Shown one piece after another: positions 7,858 through 15,321 of a DNA stretch of 64,000 bases. Positions within the stretch are counted from its first letter, which is position 1; the number at the start of each line of letters is the position of its first letter. Both the position numbers and the translations under genes were made by a program. Source of the DNA: Gammaproteobacteria bacterium (GTDB taxonomy: Bacteria > Pseudomonadota > Gammaproteobacteria > GCA-001735895); NCBI GenBank assembly GCA_030595795.1, contig JAUVCH010000001.1, positions 38,971 through 102,970 on the forward strand, given 5' to 3'. Below the pieces are notes generated by a model. It did no database searches, was not told where the DNA came from, and was given only the letters and a program-made list of their open reading frames with translations.

Positions 7858-9141
7858 ATGGACAATGAAATTATAACTAACCAAATCTTTCAATTGCAAT
7901 ATGCAATCGATACTTTTTATTTTCTGGTTTGCGGTGCGCTGGTCATGTGGATGGCGGCTGGTTTCTCGATGCTCGAAGCCGGTCTGGTGCGATCTAAAAA
8001 TACGACCGAAATCCTCACCAAAAATGTATTGCTATACGCTATCGCCAGTATTATGTACATGCTTTACGGCTATGACCTTATGTATGGTGGCGGGGCGTTT
8101 CTGTCTGGCATTAGCGGTGGCGAAACCCTGGTAGCCGATGCATTGACTGCTTCCGCAGAAAATGGCTTTGAAGGCGATTCGGTCTATTCTGGCGCATCCG
8201 ACTTTTTCTTCCAGGTGGTGTTTGTCGGCGCCGCGATGTCGATAGTCTCCGGTGCAGTGGCCGAGCGCATGAAGCTCTGGGCTTTCGGATTATTCGCCGT
8301 GGTTATGACCGGTTTTATCTATCCCATGGAAGGTTACTGGACCTGGGGTGGTGGAAGTGTATTTGGTTTATACAGCCTCGGCGATGACTTCGGTTTTTCA
8401 GATTTCGCTGGTTCGGGGATCGTACATATGGCTGGTGCTGCAGCCGCTTTGGCGGGTGTATTGCTGCTCGGAGCACGCAAAGGCAAATATGGTAAAGACG
8501 GTCAGGTCTATGCAATTCCTGGTGCTAATTTACCACTGGCGACGCTGGGTACCTTCATCCTGTGGATGGGCTGGTTCGGCTTCAATGGCGGTTCAGTATT
8601 AAAACTGGGTGATATAGCCAGCGCCAACTCTGTCGCGATGGTGTTCGTTAACACCAATGCGGCAGCAGCTGGTGGTGTCGTCGTCGCCCTGTTAATCGCT
8701 CGCCTGATGTTCGGTAAGGCCGATCTGACTATGGCGCTAAACGGTGCACTAGCTGGACTGGTTGCGATAACTGCCGAGCCATCTACGCCATCCGTGTTGT
8801 CTGCGACCTTAATCGGTGCCGTGGGTGGTGCTATTGTTGTCTTTTCGATAGTTACACTCGATAAGCTCAGAATCGACGATCCGGTCGGTGCCATTTCGGT
8901 ACACGGCGTAGTCGGCTTGTGGGGCTTAATGGCAGTGCCTTTGACGAATGATGGCGCGAGCTTTATCGGTCAGCTAGTTGGCGCAGCAACCATATTCGGC
9001 TGGGTATTCGGCGCCAGCCTGATAGTCTGGTTTGTAATCAAGTCGATCATGGGAATACGCGTCAGCGCCGAGGAAGAATACGAAGGTGTGGATATTGCCG
9101 AATGCGGCATGGAGGCTTATCCTGAATTTACAGGTAAGTAA
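7858..9141 (+). CDS. amtB: Ammonium transporter AmtB
   Basis: A 427-residue polytopic Amt/Rh channel. Family motifs include MAAGFSMLEAGLVRSKN, the signature around DFAGSGIVHMAGAAAALAG with the first pore His, and VGAISVHGVVGLWG with the second. ATG 7858 (MDNEIITNQIF) is preceded by a GGGGG ribosome site; the longer open frame begins inside glnK and is not used. There is no obvious cleaved signal peptide. It conducts ammonia into the cell and is gated by GlnK. A strong terminator follows at 9152, so glnK-amtB is a bicistronic unit, probably nitrogen-limited through NtrC. Confidence 0.95.
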   Translation: MDNEIITNQIFQLQYAIDTFYFLVCGALVMWMAAGFSMLEAGLVRSKNTTEILTKNVLLYAIASIMYMLYGYDLMYGGGAFLSGISGGETLVADALTASAENGFEGDSVYSGASDFFFQVVFVGAAMSIVSGAVAERMKLWAFGLFAVVMTGFIYPMEGYWTWGGGSVFGLYSLGDDFGFSDFAGSGIVHMAGAAAALAGVLLLGARKGKYGKDGQVYAIPGANLPLATLGTFILWMGWFGFNGGSVLKLGDIASANSVAMVFVNTNAAAAGGVVVALLIARLMFGKADLTMALNGALAGLVAITAEPSTPSVLSATLIGAVGGAIVVFSIVTLDKLRIDDPVGAISVHGVVGLWGLMAVPLTNDGASFIGQLVGAATIFGWVFGASLIVWFVIKSIMGIRVSAEEEYEGVDIAECGMEAYPEFTGK

Positions 9142-9151
9142 ATAACTGAAG

Positions 9152-9177
9152 GGGCGCGAATTATCGCGCCCTTTTTT
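9152..9177 (+). terminator. Intrinsic terminator after amtB
   Basis: GGGCGCGA (9152-9159) pairs with TCGCGCCC (9164-9171) around the loop ATTA and is followed by six T residues. A textbook rho-independent terminator ending the glnK-amtB unit. Confidence 0.9.
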
Positions 9178-9226
9178 ATTGATTTTGATATCATCCCCGG
9201 CTATCTAAGCCATTCCTAAATTTCCC

Positions 9227-9496
9227 ATGTTTTGTTACATCTATCGTAGTAACCGGAAACCAGATACCTTCTTATATTTAGCTGCTAAGGACGATTTTTC
9301 CGAAATTCCCGAGGAGCTATTAACCGTTTTTGGTGAGCCAGAATTTAGTTTTAGTTTTAACCTGAAAGCCGAGCGAAAGCTTGCGAAAGAAGACACTGCC
9401 GAGGTTCTGAAAAACCTGGAAGAGCAGGGCTACCACCTGCAATTGCAGAAGGATGTTCTGGTGGAGCAGATGCTGGCTTTGAAGGGGGTTAATTAG
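9227..9496 (+). CDS. ycgL: YcgL domain protein
   Basis: An 89-residue protein closely resembling the YcgL family: MFCYIYRSNRKPDTFLYL, DDFSEIPEELLTVFGEPEF and EEQGYHLQLQ match the E. coli YcgL pattern in order and spacing. The function is unknown; the family is a small alpha/beta fold restricted mainly to gammaproteobacteria. It stands alone between the amtB terminator and the converging puuB-like gene, whose stop is 15 bases away. Confidence 0.88.
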   Translation: MFCYIYRSNRKPDTFLYLAAKDDFSEIPEELLTVFGEPEFSFSFNLKAERKLAKEDTAEVLKNLEEQGYHLQLQKDVLVEQMLALKGVN

Positions 9497-9511
9497 TCCC
9501 GAGTGATATGA

Positions 9512-10822
9512 TTAAAACCTATCCCGCAAAGCAAAATAAGTCATTCCCAACACCAGCCCTGGATAGCGAAGCCAGGCTCCCCCGGGAAAAGATCGAGTAG
9601 GTAGTTTCCCAAACAAATCCAGTTTTTCGCTTTCTCCGGCAACCGCATCGGCCATGATTTTACCGCCGAGTGTGGCCATTGCGACACCGTGTCCCGAATA
9701 ACCCTGGGCGAAATAAATACCACTATTATCGAGTCGACCGAAGTGTGGCATGCGATTGAGGGTGACAGCGAGTGTGCCGCCCCAGGCGTAGTCGATTTGT
9801 TTATCGGCTAGCTGAGGATAAATTTCTAGCATCGGTTTACGCACGAAACTTTTTATATCCGCCGGGAAGTTACGGCCATAATTTTCCCCGCCGCCGAAGA
9901 GCAGGCGTTTGTCGGCTGAGAGTCGGTAGTAATTTATGACGAAGCGCGAGTCGGCGATGGCGACGTCATTTGGGTTGATCGAATTAGCAGTGGCTTCATC
10001 GAGTGGTTCGGTAGCGATGATGAAGTTGTTAATGGGCATGATCTTTCCGGCCATGCGCTTTTCGAGGTTGCCCAGATAGCCGTTGCAGGCGAGGATAACG
10101 GCATCTGCTTCGACCGTGCCGTGGTTAGTGACGACTCGATTCGGTTTACCCCGTTGGTAGCTTTCGACAATGGTTGACTCATGCAGTATCGCGCCACTAT
10201 TCCTGGCGGCATCGGCGAGTCCGAGCGCGTAATTCAGTGGGTGTAAATGGCCAGCACTCATATCCATGCTGCCACCGAAATAAGTATCACTACCGGTGAC
10301 CTCTGCCATTGCCTCCTGGCTCAGGTATTCGATTTGGTCGTGTCGATATTGCTTTTGCAGGTGCTCGACATATTCGCGCGATTCTTTGGCGTATCCGGCT
10401 TTATGGTCGGGGTGTGCAACGCCGGGTTTGAGATCGCACTGAATGTCATTTTCGCTGATAATTTGCCGTGCCAGGTTTTTAGCCTCTTCCGCAAGCTGCC
10501 AAAGTTTGGTCGCATCGGATAGACCCAGACGCTTTTCCAGATACCATTGATCTTTGCGTTGACCACTACCAAGCTGGCCACCATTTCTACCCGAAGCACC
10601 CCAGCCCATTTTTCGGGCTTCCAGCAATACCACTTTATAACCGCGTTTGGACAGGTGTAGTGCGGCCGATAACCCGGTATAACCGCCACCGACGATGCAA
10701 ACATCGGTTCGACAGGAGCCATCTAGTGGCGTCAGGTCGAGCTGTCGGTTTTGCGAGGCATGATAATAGGATGCCGGGTAGCTTTCGGTATCGCTGCGAT
10801 CCTGGGAAAGTGTAAAACTCAT
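9512..10822 (-). CDS. puuB: FAD-dependent gamma-glutamylputrescine oxidase-like (PuuB/DAO family)
   Basis: A 436-residue D-amino-acid-oxidase-fold flavoprotein. The dinucleotide-binding motif VCIVGGGYTGLSAALHLSKRG (about 42-62) is followed by GWGASGRNGGQLGSG, typical of PuuB and related amine oxidases, and a C-terminal FAD-closing motif around YFAQGYSGHGVAMATLGG. PuuB oxidises gamma-glutamylputrescine to gamma-glutamyl-aminobutyraldehyde with release of ammonia and H2O2. Its start overlaps the stop of the spuC-like gene (ATGA at 10819-10822), indicating translational coupling. It is the last gene of the operon with the ligase at 12283. No PuuC aldehyde dehydrogenase is in the window. Substrate could be another gamma-glutamyl polyamine. 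Confidence 0.85.
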   Translation of the reverse strand: MSFTLSQDRSDTESYPASYYHASQNRQLDLTPLDGSCRTDVCIVGGGYTGLSAALHLSKRGYKVVLLEARKMGWGASGRNGGQLGSGQRKDQWYLEKRLGLSDATKLWQLAEEAKNLARQIISENDIQCDLKPGVAHPDHKAGYAKESREYVEHLQKQYRHDQIEYLSQEAMAEVTGSDTYFGGSMDMSAGHLHPLNYALGLADAARNSGAILHESTIVESYQRGKPNRVVTNHGTVEADAVILACNGYLGNLEKRMAGKIMPINNFIIATEPLDEATANSINPNDVAIADSRFVINYYRLSADKRLLFGGGENYGRNFPADIKSFVRKPMLEIYPQLADKQIDYAWGGTLAVTLNRMPHFGRLDNSGIYFAQGYSGHGVAMATLGGKIMADAVAGESEKLDLFGKLPTRSFPGGAWLRYPGLVLGMTYFALRDRF

Positions 10823-12207
10823 TTTGTTTTTTTAACGTCTTGCTGGGTTAAATCCAGGCATTTCCAGGTGCGTTCGATAAATAGATCGATTTCTGTTTTT
10901 TGCAGAATTAAGGGCGGCGATATGATCATCGCATCGCCAACCGCTCGCATAATTAAATTATTATCAAAACTATGAGTGCGGCAAATAGAACCCACGCCGT
11001 CGTCTTTATCGAACTTGATAAAGTTTTCCTTGTCTTTAACCAGTTCCAGGGCGCCGAGCATGCCGACACCTCTAACCTGGCCTACCAGTGGATGATCGCC
11101 GAGTTCGCGCAGGCGCTTTTGCAGGTAGGGCGCGGTTTCGTCGTGAACTTTTTGCACGATGTTTTCCTTCTGCATCAACCTGATATTGGCTACCGCTGCG
11201 GCTGCGCACACGGGGTGTCCTGAATAGGTGTAACCGTGGTTAAATTCGCCGCCCTGGTTGATGAGTACATCGGCGACGCGATCCCCTACCATCACTCCGC
11301 CGATGGGTAAATAACCCGATGACAGGCCCTTGGCGATAGGCATTAAATCGGGCTTGAGGTCGTAGTAGTCGGTGCCGAACCAGTGACCAGTTCGACCAAA
11401 GCCACAGATGACTTCGTCCGCCACCAGCAAGATACCGTAGTGGTCGCAAATTTTCTTTACTTCTGGCCAGTAGGTCTCGGGTGGCACGATGACGCCACCT
11501 GCTCCCTGGATGGGTTCGGCGATGAATGCGGCGACTTTGTCGACGCCGAGCTCTTCGATTTTATCGGCGATCGATTGTGCGACTTCGAGACCGAATTCGT
11601 TAGCGTCCAGGTCATGGCCGAGTTCACAGCGTTTGGCGAACCAGTGTGGCTGCTCGACGTGTACGATATCGGGGATGATGCCACCCTGCTTGTGCATGTC
11701 TTCCATGCCGCCAAGGCTGGAGGCTGCGATAGTGCTACCGTGGTAGGCATTTTTGCGGCTGATAATAACGCGCTTTTCGGGCTTGCCGAGAATATCCCAG
11801 TAGCGCCAGGCCATGCGGATAACGGTGTCGTTGGCTTCCGAACCCGAGCTGGTGAAGAAAGTGTGGTTCATGTGATCCGGAGTCACTTCTGCGAGTAATC
11901 CAGATAGCTCTGCGGCGGGTGGGTGCGAAGTCTTGAAGAATGCGTTGTAGTAGGGTAGTTGTTCGATTTGAGTGCTAACTGCTGCAATGATATCTTTTTG
12001 ACCATAACCCATGTTGACGCACCACAGGCCAGCCATCATATCGAGATAATCGTTGCCTTCAGAATCGGTGAGGTAAACGCCGTGTGCCGACTCGATAATG
12101 CGAGCGGCCTGCTCTTTTAATTCCTTAGGGTCGGTAAATGGATGAAGATGATGGGCACCATCCAGGCTTTGCCATTTTTCGGTATTGACTGCGTTAGTTT
12201 GTGACAT
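10819..12207 (-). CDS. spuC: Class III polyamine:pyruvate aminotransferase (SpuC-like)
   Basis: A 462-residue class III PLP aminotransferase. Motifs: GLWCVNMGYG near the N-terminus, SSGSEANDTVIRM, the cofactor Asp in VADEVICGFGRTG, the Schiff-base Lys in PIAKGLSSGYLPIGG and YTYSGHPVCAAAA. SpuC moves a terminal amine of putrescine or other polyamines to pyruvate, giving 4-aminobutyraldehyde. ATG 12207 has AGGAG six bases upstream. It lies 75 bases after a PuuA-like ligase and overlaps the PuuB-like oxidase by four bases, so the cell may use both transamination and gamma-glutamylation. An omega-amino-acid substrate such as beta-alanine is the main alternative. Confidence 0.88.
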   Translation of the reverse strand: MSQTNAVNTEKWQSLDGAHHLHPFTDPKELKEQAARIIESAHGVYLTDSEGNDYLDMMAGLWCVNMGYGQKDIIAAVSTQIEQLPYYNAFFKTSHPPAAELSGLLAEVTPDHMNHTFFTSSGSEANDTVIRMAWRYWDILGKPEKRVIISRKNAYHGSTIAASSLGGMEDMHKQGGIIPDIVHVEQPHWFAKRCELGHDLDANEFGLEVAQSIADKIEELGVDKVAAFIAEPIQGAGGVIVPPETYWPEVKKICDHYGILLVADEVICGFGRTGHWFGTDYYDLKPDLMPIAKGLSSGYLPIGGVMVGDRVADVLINQGGEFNHGYTYSGHPVCAAAAVANIRLMQKENIVQKVHDETAPYLQKRLRELGDHPLVGQVRGVGMLGALELVKDKENFIKFDKDDGVGSICRTHSFDNNLIMRAVGDAMIISPPLILQKTEIDLFIERTWKCLDLTQQDVKKTK

Positions 12208-12282
12208 GCTGTGCTCCTGACTTGGTGCAGGCTCTATCGTCCTGCTTAAGTAAATTAAGGCTAAATAGTCTTGCTGGAAAAA

Positions 12283-13608
12283 TTAAACTTTGAGCAATAA
12301 ATGCTCGCGTTCCCAGGGTGTAATGGTATTCAAAAATTCCTCAAACTCGACTTCTTTAATGGCGACATAGAGATCGATAAATTCGTCGCCGAGTACCTCC
12401 CGAAGTGCCTGACTGTCGGACAGCCGCTGCAACGCCTGATACCAGTTGCGTGATAATTCAAATGGCTTATTAAAGGCGTTTTCCAGCATTGGCTGGCTTG
12501 CCTTCATCGACTGCTTCATGCCGACATAACCGCAGGCCAGAGAAGTCGCGATAGCGATGTAGGGGTTTACATCGGCAGAGGCGATTCGGTTTTCTATCCG
12601 CATCGAGTCTGGATTGTTGTCGGGCACGCGAAATCCAACGGTACGATTGTCGAAACCCCAATGTGCATTAATCGGCGCGGACATGTCACGTACAAAGCGT
12701 CGGTACGAATTTACGTAAGGTGCCATCAGAGCCTGAGCCTGTGGCAGGAGCTTTTGCAGACCGCCTATATGGCTAAGAAATAGCTTATTGGGCTCGCCAT
12801 CAGGGGTGGAAAACAGGTTTTTCCGGCTTTCCAGGCCGACTACACTCTGGTGAATATGCATCGCGCTACCGGGTTGGTGTTCGACCGGCTTGGCCATAAA
12901 GGTCGCGTAAATCTCATTATGCAAAGCCGCTTCTTTAACCGTGCGTTTTAATAAAAAGGCCTGATCTGCTAGTTCCACCGGGTCGCCATGGAGTAGATTG
13001 ATCTCCATTTGTGCTTTACCTTCTTCGTGGAGAAAGCTGTCGATCTGTAGTTGTTGTGCTTCAGCATAAGCATACATATCGTCTAGCACTGGTTGGTATT
13101 CATAGTTTGCTGCGATATTAAACGACTGTCCGTTTGACTCTGCGCGACCATTGCGACCTTTCGGTGGTTGCAATGGTTGATTTGGGTCTAAATTTGGCTT
13201 TACCAGATAAAATTCGAGTTCTGGCGCGATCACTGGATCCCAGCCTTCGTTACGATACAACTCGACTACCTGGCGCAATACCTGGCGTGGAGCAATTTTG
13301 ACTGGCTGCCCCTGTTTATCGAAGCAATCGTGAATTACCTGGGCCGAGTTGCCTTTCGCCCAGGGCAATCGGCGAATCGAGCCTGGGTCAGGCTGTAGTA
13401 TCATATCCCTATCAAGAGGATTGATATCACTTTGTAGATCAGGGTAACTACCCGCTAACGACTGCATGAAAATTGATTCGGGTAGTCGCAGCACGGAGGC
13501 ATCATTAAATTTTGACGCGGACATTAGCTTGCCGCGAGCGGCACCAGCCATGTCAGAGACAACGCATTCGATTTCGGTGACCTGGTTTTTTTCGATCCAG
13601 TCTTGCAT
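12283..13608 (-). CDS. puuA: Glutamate-polyamine ligase, glutamine synthetase family (PuuA/SpuI-like)
   Basis: A 441-residue glutamine-synthetase-fold ligase. It has the shortened N-terminal beta-grasp region of the PuuA group, the catalytic-domain motif IAPELEFYLVKP, the metal/glutamate segment EEGKAQMEINLLHGD, and GFDNRTVGFRVPDNNPDSMRIENR. Enzymes of this group couple ATP to attach glutamate to putrescine or other amines, protecting them before oxidation. It is first in an operon with the spuC- and puuB-like genes. The GTGATCAC palindrome lies about 103 bases upstream, in the region shared with the divergent amidinotransferase. A second, diverged copy is at 29226. Amine specificity cannot be read from the sequence. 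Confidence 0.88.
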   Translation of the reverse strand: MQDWIEKNQVTEIECVVSDMAGAARGKLMSASKFNDASVLRLPESIFMQSLAGSYPDLQSDINPLDRDMILQPDPGSIRRLPWAKGNSAQVIHDCFDKQGQPVKIAPRQVLRQVVELYRNEGWDPVIAPELEFYLVKPNLDPNQPLQPPKGRNGRAESNGQSFNIAANYEYQPVLDDMYAYAEAQQLQIDSFLHEEGKAQMEINLLHGDPVELADQAFLLKRTVKEAALHNEIYATFMAKPVEHQPGSAMHIHQSVVGLESRKNLFSTPDGEPNKLFLSHIGGLQKLLPQAQALMAPYVNSYRRFVRDMSAPINAHWGFDNRTVGFRVPDNNPDSMRIENRIASADVNPYIAIATSLACGYVGMKQSMKASQPMLENAFNKPFELSRNWYQALQRLSDSQALREVLGDEFIDLYVAIKEVEFEEFLNTITPWEREHLLLKV

Positions 13609-13710
13609 AAACTGCTACTCGTATTTAATGTAAATTTATTTCAGGCCGGATCTTGATCGGCTTGTGATAAAACCTGCTGCTTCCAGACATTGTATGCAAC
13701 CATTCGGATA

Positions 13711-13722
13711 TTGTGATCACAA
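13711..13722. promoter_or_regulatory. GTGATCAC palindromic operator, copy 3
   Basis: TTGTGATCACAA is a perfect 12-base palindrome (core 13713-13720), centred between the divergent puuA-like gene (start 13608) and the second amidinotransferase (start 13858). It ties the guanidino enzyme and the polyamine operon to one regulator. Confidence 0.65.
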
Positions 13723-13857
13723 AATTAATATAAGTCAACAAACCTGTTACTCTCTGATTATAGAAGAGTAATTGACAGTCTAAGTGACGGCGTGATAGCT
13801 TTTTCGCTCCATTTAAAGGGGCGGTTCCGATAGCCCAACTATTTAGCAGGATTAATT

Positions 13858-14778
13858 ATGAATTCCGAATTTAAATTACGTGCAAGGAATGAGGGTGGTG
13901 GTACGCCAGCTCTCGATAACTGGGGCGCCGATTGTGAATATGGCGTATTAAGAGACATCCTGTTAGGTCCTGCAGACCATTATCAGTGGTTAGAGACCAG
14001 TTCGGTTTCGAAGAAAAGTATTCGTCGCAATTATCAATTCGATGCAAAGATCGCTCAGTCTCAACATGCCGAAATGGTTTCAGCTTACGAGTCTGCAGGC
14101 GTAAAAGTACACATGCACGCCGCCGACCCAGAATTGCCTTATCAGATTTTTGCCCGGGATTCGTCGGTTATGACGCCATTCGGGGCGATTATTACCAGCA
14201 TGGCTAACTGGTGGCGTCGTGGCGAGAACTTTCGCGCCATCGAAACCTATGAGCGCCTGGGTATTCCGATTTATGATTATGTTACCGCAGGCACTTTCGA
14301 AGGTGGTGATTTCAATGTCGTCGAACCGGGCACGGTATTAATTGGCTGGGAAGGCGACGAGGGTCGTAGCCAACAGCAGTCCGCCGTGCAGTTGAAGAAC
14401 TGGTTTGAGGCCGAAGGTTGGGAAGTCATGCTCACTGACCTTGATCCTTTCTATGTTCATATCGACTTAATGGTCGTTATGTTAGCGCCCAAGCTTGCGG
14501 CTGTGTGCCTGGAGTCAACCGACGCCGACGTGGTCGACTGGCTCAAGTCGAAACAAATCGAAATCATCAGCGTGCCGTTTAAAGACACGCTTGATCTTGG
14601 CTGTAATGTCGTGGCACTGGGTAATGATCGGGTGTTACTGCCAGAGAAAAGTCTGGTGCTCAAGGAGAAAATCAAAGCTCATGGTTTAGAGATTTACGAC
14701 CCGGACGTGTCGATGATTACGCCCGGTGGTGGTGGAGTGCATTGTATGTGTCAGGCTTTGCGACGGGATCCGGGCTAA
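13858..14778 (+). CDS. Amidinotransferase/dimethylargininase-family enzyme, paralogue 2
   Basis: A 306-residue paralogue of the enzyme at 3966. It keeps FARDSS (98-103), FEGGD (147-151), the His of YVHID (about 201) and TPGGGGVHCMC with Cys 296 as the likely nucleophile. Compared with paralogue 1 it has a longer N-terminus and differs in the substrate-facing stretch after ITSM (NWWRRGENF versus TPPRRQDYS). CAGGA precedes ATG 13858. Possible activities are hydrolysis of arginine-, methylarginine- or agmatine-like guanidino groups, or amidino transfer to a polyamine. It diverges from the puuA-spuC-puuB operon across a shared palindrome, so its product probably enters polyamine catabolism. Two copies in one regulon suggest two substrates or two steps (inference). 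Confidence 0.8.
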   Translation: MNSEFKLRARNEGGGTPALDNWGADCEYGVLRDILLGPADHYQWLETSSVSKKSIRRNYQFDAKIAQSQHAEMVSAYESAGVKVHMHAADPELPYQIFARDSSVMTPFGAIITSMANWWRRGENFRAIETYERLGIPIYDYVTAGTFEGGDFNVVEPGTVLIGWEGDEGRSQQQSAVQLKNWFEAEGWEVMLTDLDPFYVHIDLMVVMLAPKLAAVCLESTDADVVDWLKSKQIEIISVPFKDTLDLGCNVVALGNDRVLLPEKSLVLKEKIKAHGLEIYDPDVSMITPGGGGVHCMCQALRRDPG

Positions 14779-14842
14779 AAGAGTTACCCGGATAGTGAAT
14801 TTATTCCTGTAGATTATTTTTGTTTTTCGCTTATACTTGATT

Positions 14843-14860
14843 ATGGGAAATTTATCCCAT
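14843..14860. repeat. Small inverted repeat upstream of the Gly/Ser peptide gene
   Basis: ATGGGA and TCCCAT arms (14843-14848 and 14855-14860) separated by six A/T bases, just downstream of a TATACT that could be a -10 element (14832-14837) and 25 bases before the peptide ATG. It could be an operator or a 5' UTR hairpin. No factor can be named. Confidence 0.35.
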
Positions 14861-14884
14861 TTAATTTAAGTCGAGGCAATTCTA

Positions 14885-15208
14885 ATGACAAATGATATTA
14901 AAAAGCCTGAATTGGGCGATGAAACAGTAGATACCAGCCGACGAAACGCGCTTTCGCGTCTTGGTCTGGTAGCGACGGCGGCCTATGCGGCTCCAGTATT
15001 AATGACATTAAGTCAATCGGCACATGCTTCTGGTGGTTCTGGCGGAGGTGGAGGCTCTGGAAACGGTGGAGGCTCTGGGAACGGCGGAGGTTCCGGTGGC
15101 TCTGGAAACGGCGGAGGTTCCGGTGGCTCTGGTGGCTCCGGCGGAGACTCAGATGGCGATACTGGTTCCTCAGGTGGATCGCTCGATGAAGACCAAACCA
15201 CTGATTAA
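14885..15208 (+). CDS. Small secreted Gly/Ser-repeat peptide, candidate substrate of the adjacent HprK-RRE protein
   Basis: A 107-residue protein with three parts. Residues 1-48 are a charged N-terminus, a twin-arginine-like motif TSRRNALSRLG (Arg 19-20), a hydrophobic core VATAAYAAPVLMTL and an AHA/S cleavage site; the lack of Phe after the arginines makes Tat export likely but not certain. Residues 49-90 are almost only Gly and Ser with three Asn (GGSGN/GGGSG units, including a 9-residue repeat NGGGSGGSG). Residues 91-107 are acidic (Asp, Ser, Thr). The mature part has about 13 Ser and no aromatic residue or Cys. GAGG precedes the ATG. I do not recognise the family. The next gene encodes an HPr-kinase-like/PqqD fusion, so this looks like a precursor or target for serine modification (inference). 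Compositional bias makes a structural linker the dull alternative. Confidence 0.7.
   Translation: MTNDIKKPELGDETVDTSRRNALSRLGLVATAAYAAPVLMTLSQSAHASGGSGGGGGSGNGGGSGNGGGSGGSGNGGGSGGSGGSGGDSDGDTGSSGGSLDEDQTTD
15062..15133 (+). repeat. In-frame tandem repeats in the Gly/Ser peptide gene
   Basis: Two adjacent 27-base units (15080-15106 and 15107-15133) differ at only one base and encode NGGGSGGSG twice. They are preceded by an 18-base related unit encoding NGGGSG. The near-identity suggests recent duplication and likely length variation between strains. Confidence 0.8.
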
Positions 15209-15250
15209 GACGCCCAATCTGACCGCTTTTTAATTATTTATGATTTACAC

Positions 15251-15281
15251 ACCGGACAGATATTTTGTCCGGTTTTTTTTT
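15251..15281 (+). terminator. Intrinsic terminator/attenuator between the peptide gene and the HprK-RRE gene
   Basis: ACCGGACA (15251-15258) pairs with TGTCCGGT (15266-15273) around a 7-base loop, followed by eight more T residues. It lies after the peptide stop and 40 bases before the next start. If leaky, it would give much more peptide mRNA than enzyme mRNA, as is common in peptide-modification clusters. Confidence 0.85.
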
Positions 15282-15321
15282 GCCCGTATTATTGAGTCAG
15301 ATTTTAAACAGGAGTGGATGA

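Noticed and set aside
14768..14793. ATCCGGG/CCCGGAT hairpin at the end of the second amidinotransferase gene
   Set aside because: One arm is within the coding region and there is no T-run after the other, so it is weak evidence for a terminator.
15013..15201. A proline-rich open frame on the minus strand opposite the Gly/Ser peptide
   Set aside because: It is the complement of Gly/Ser codons (GGN read as CCN). It has no ribosome site and the plus-strand frame has a leader, a ribosome site and a terminator.
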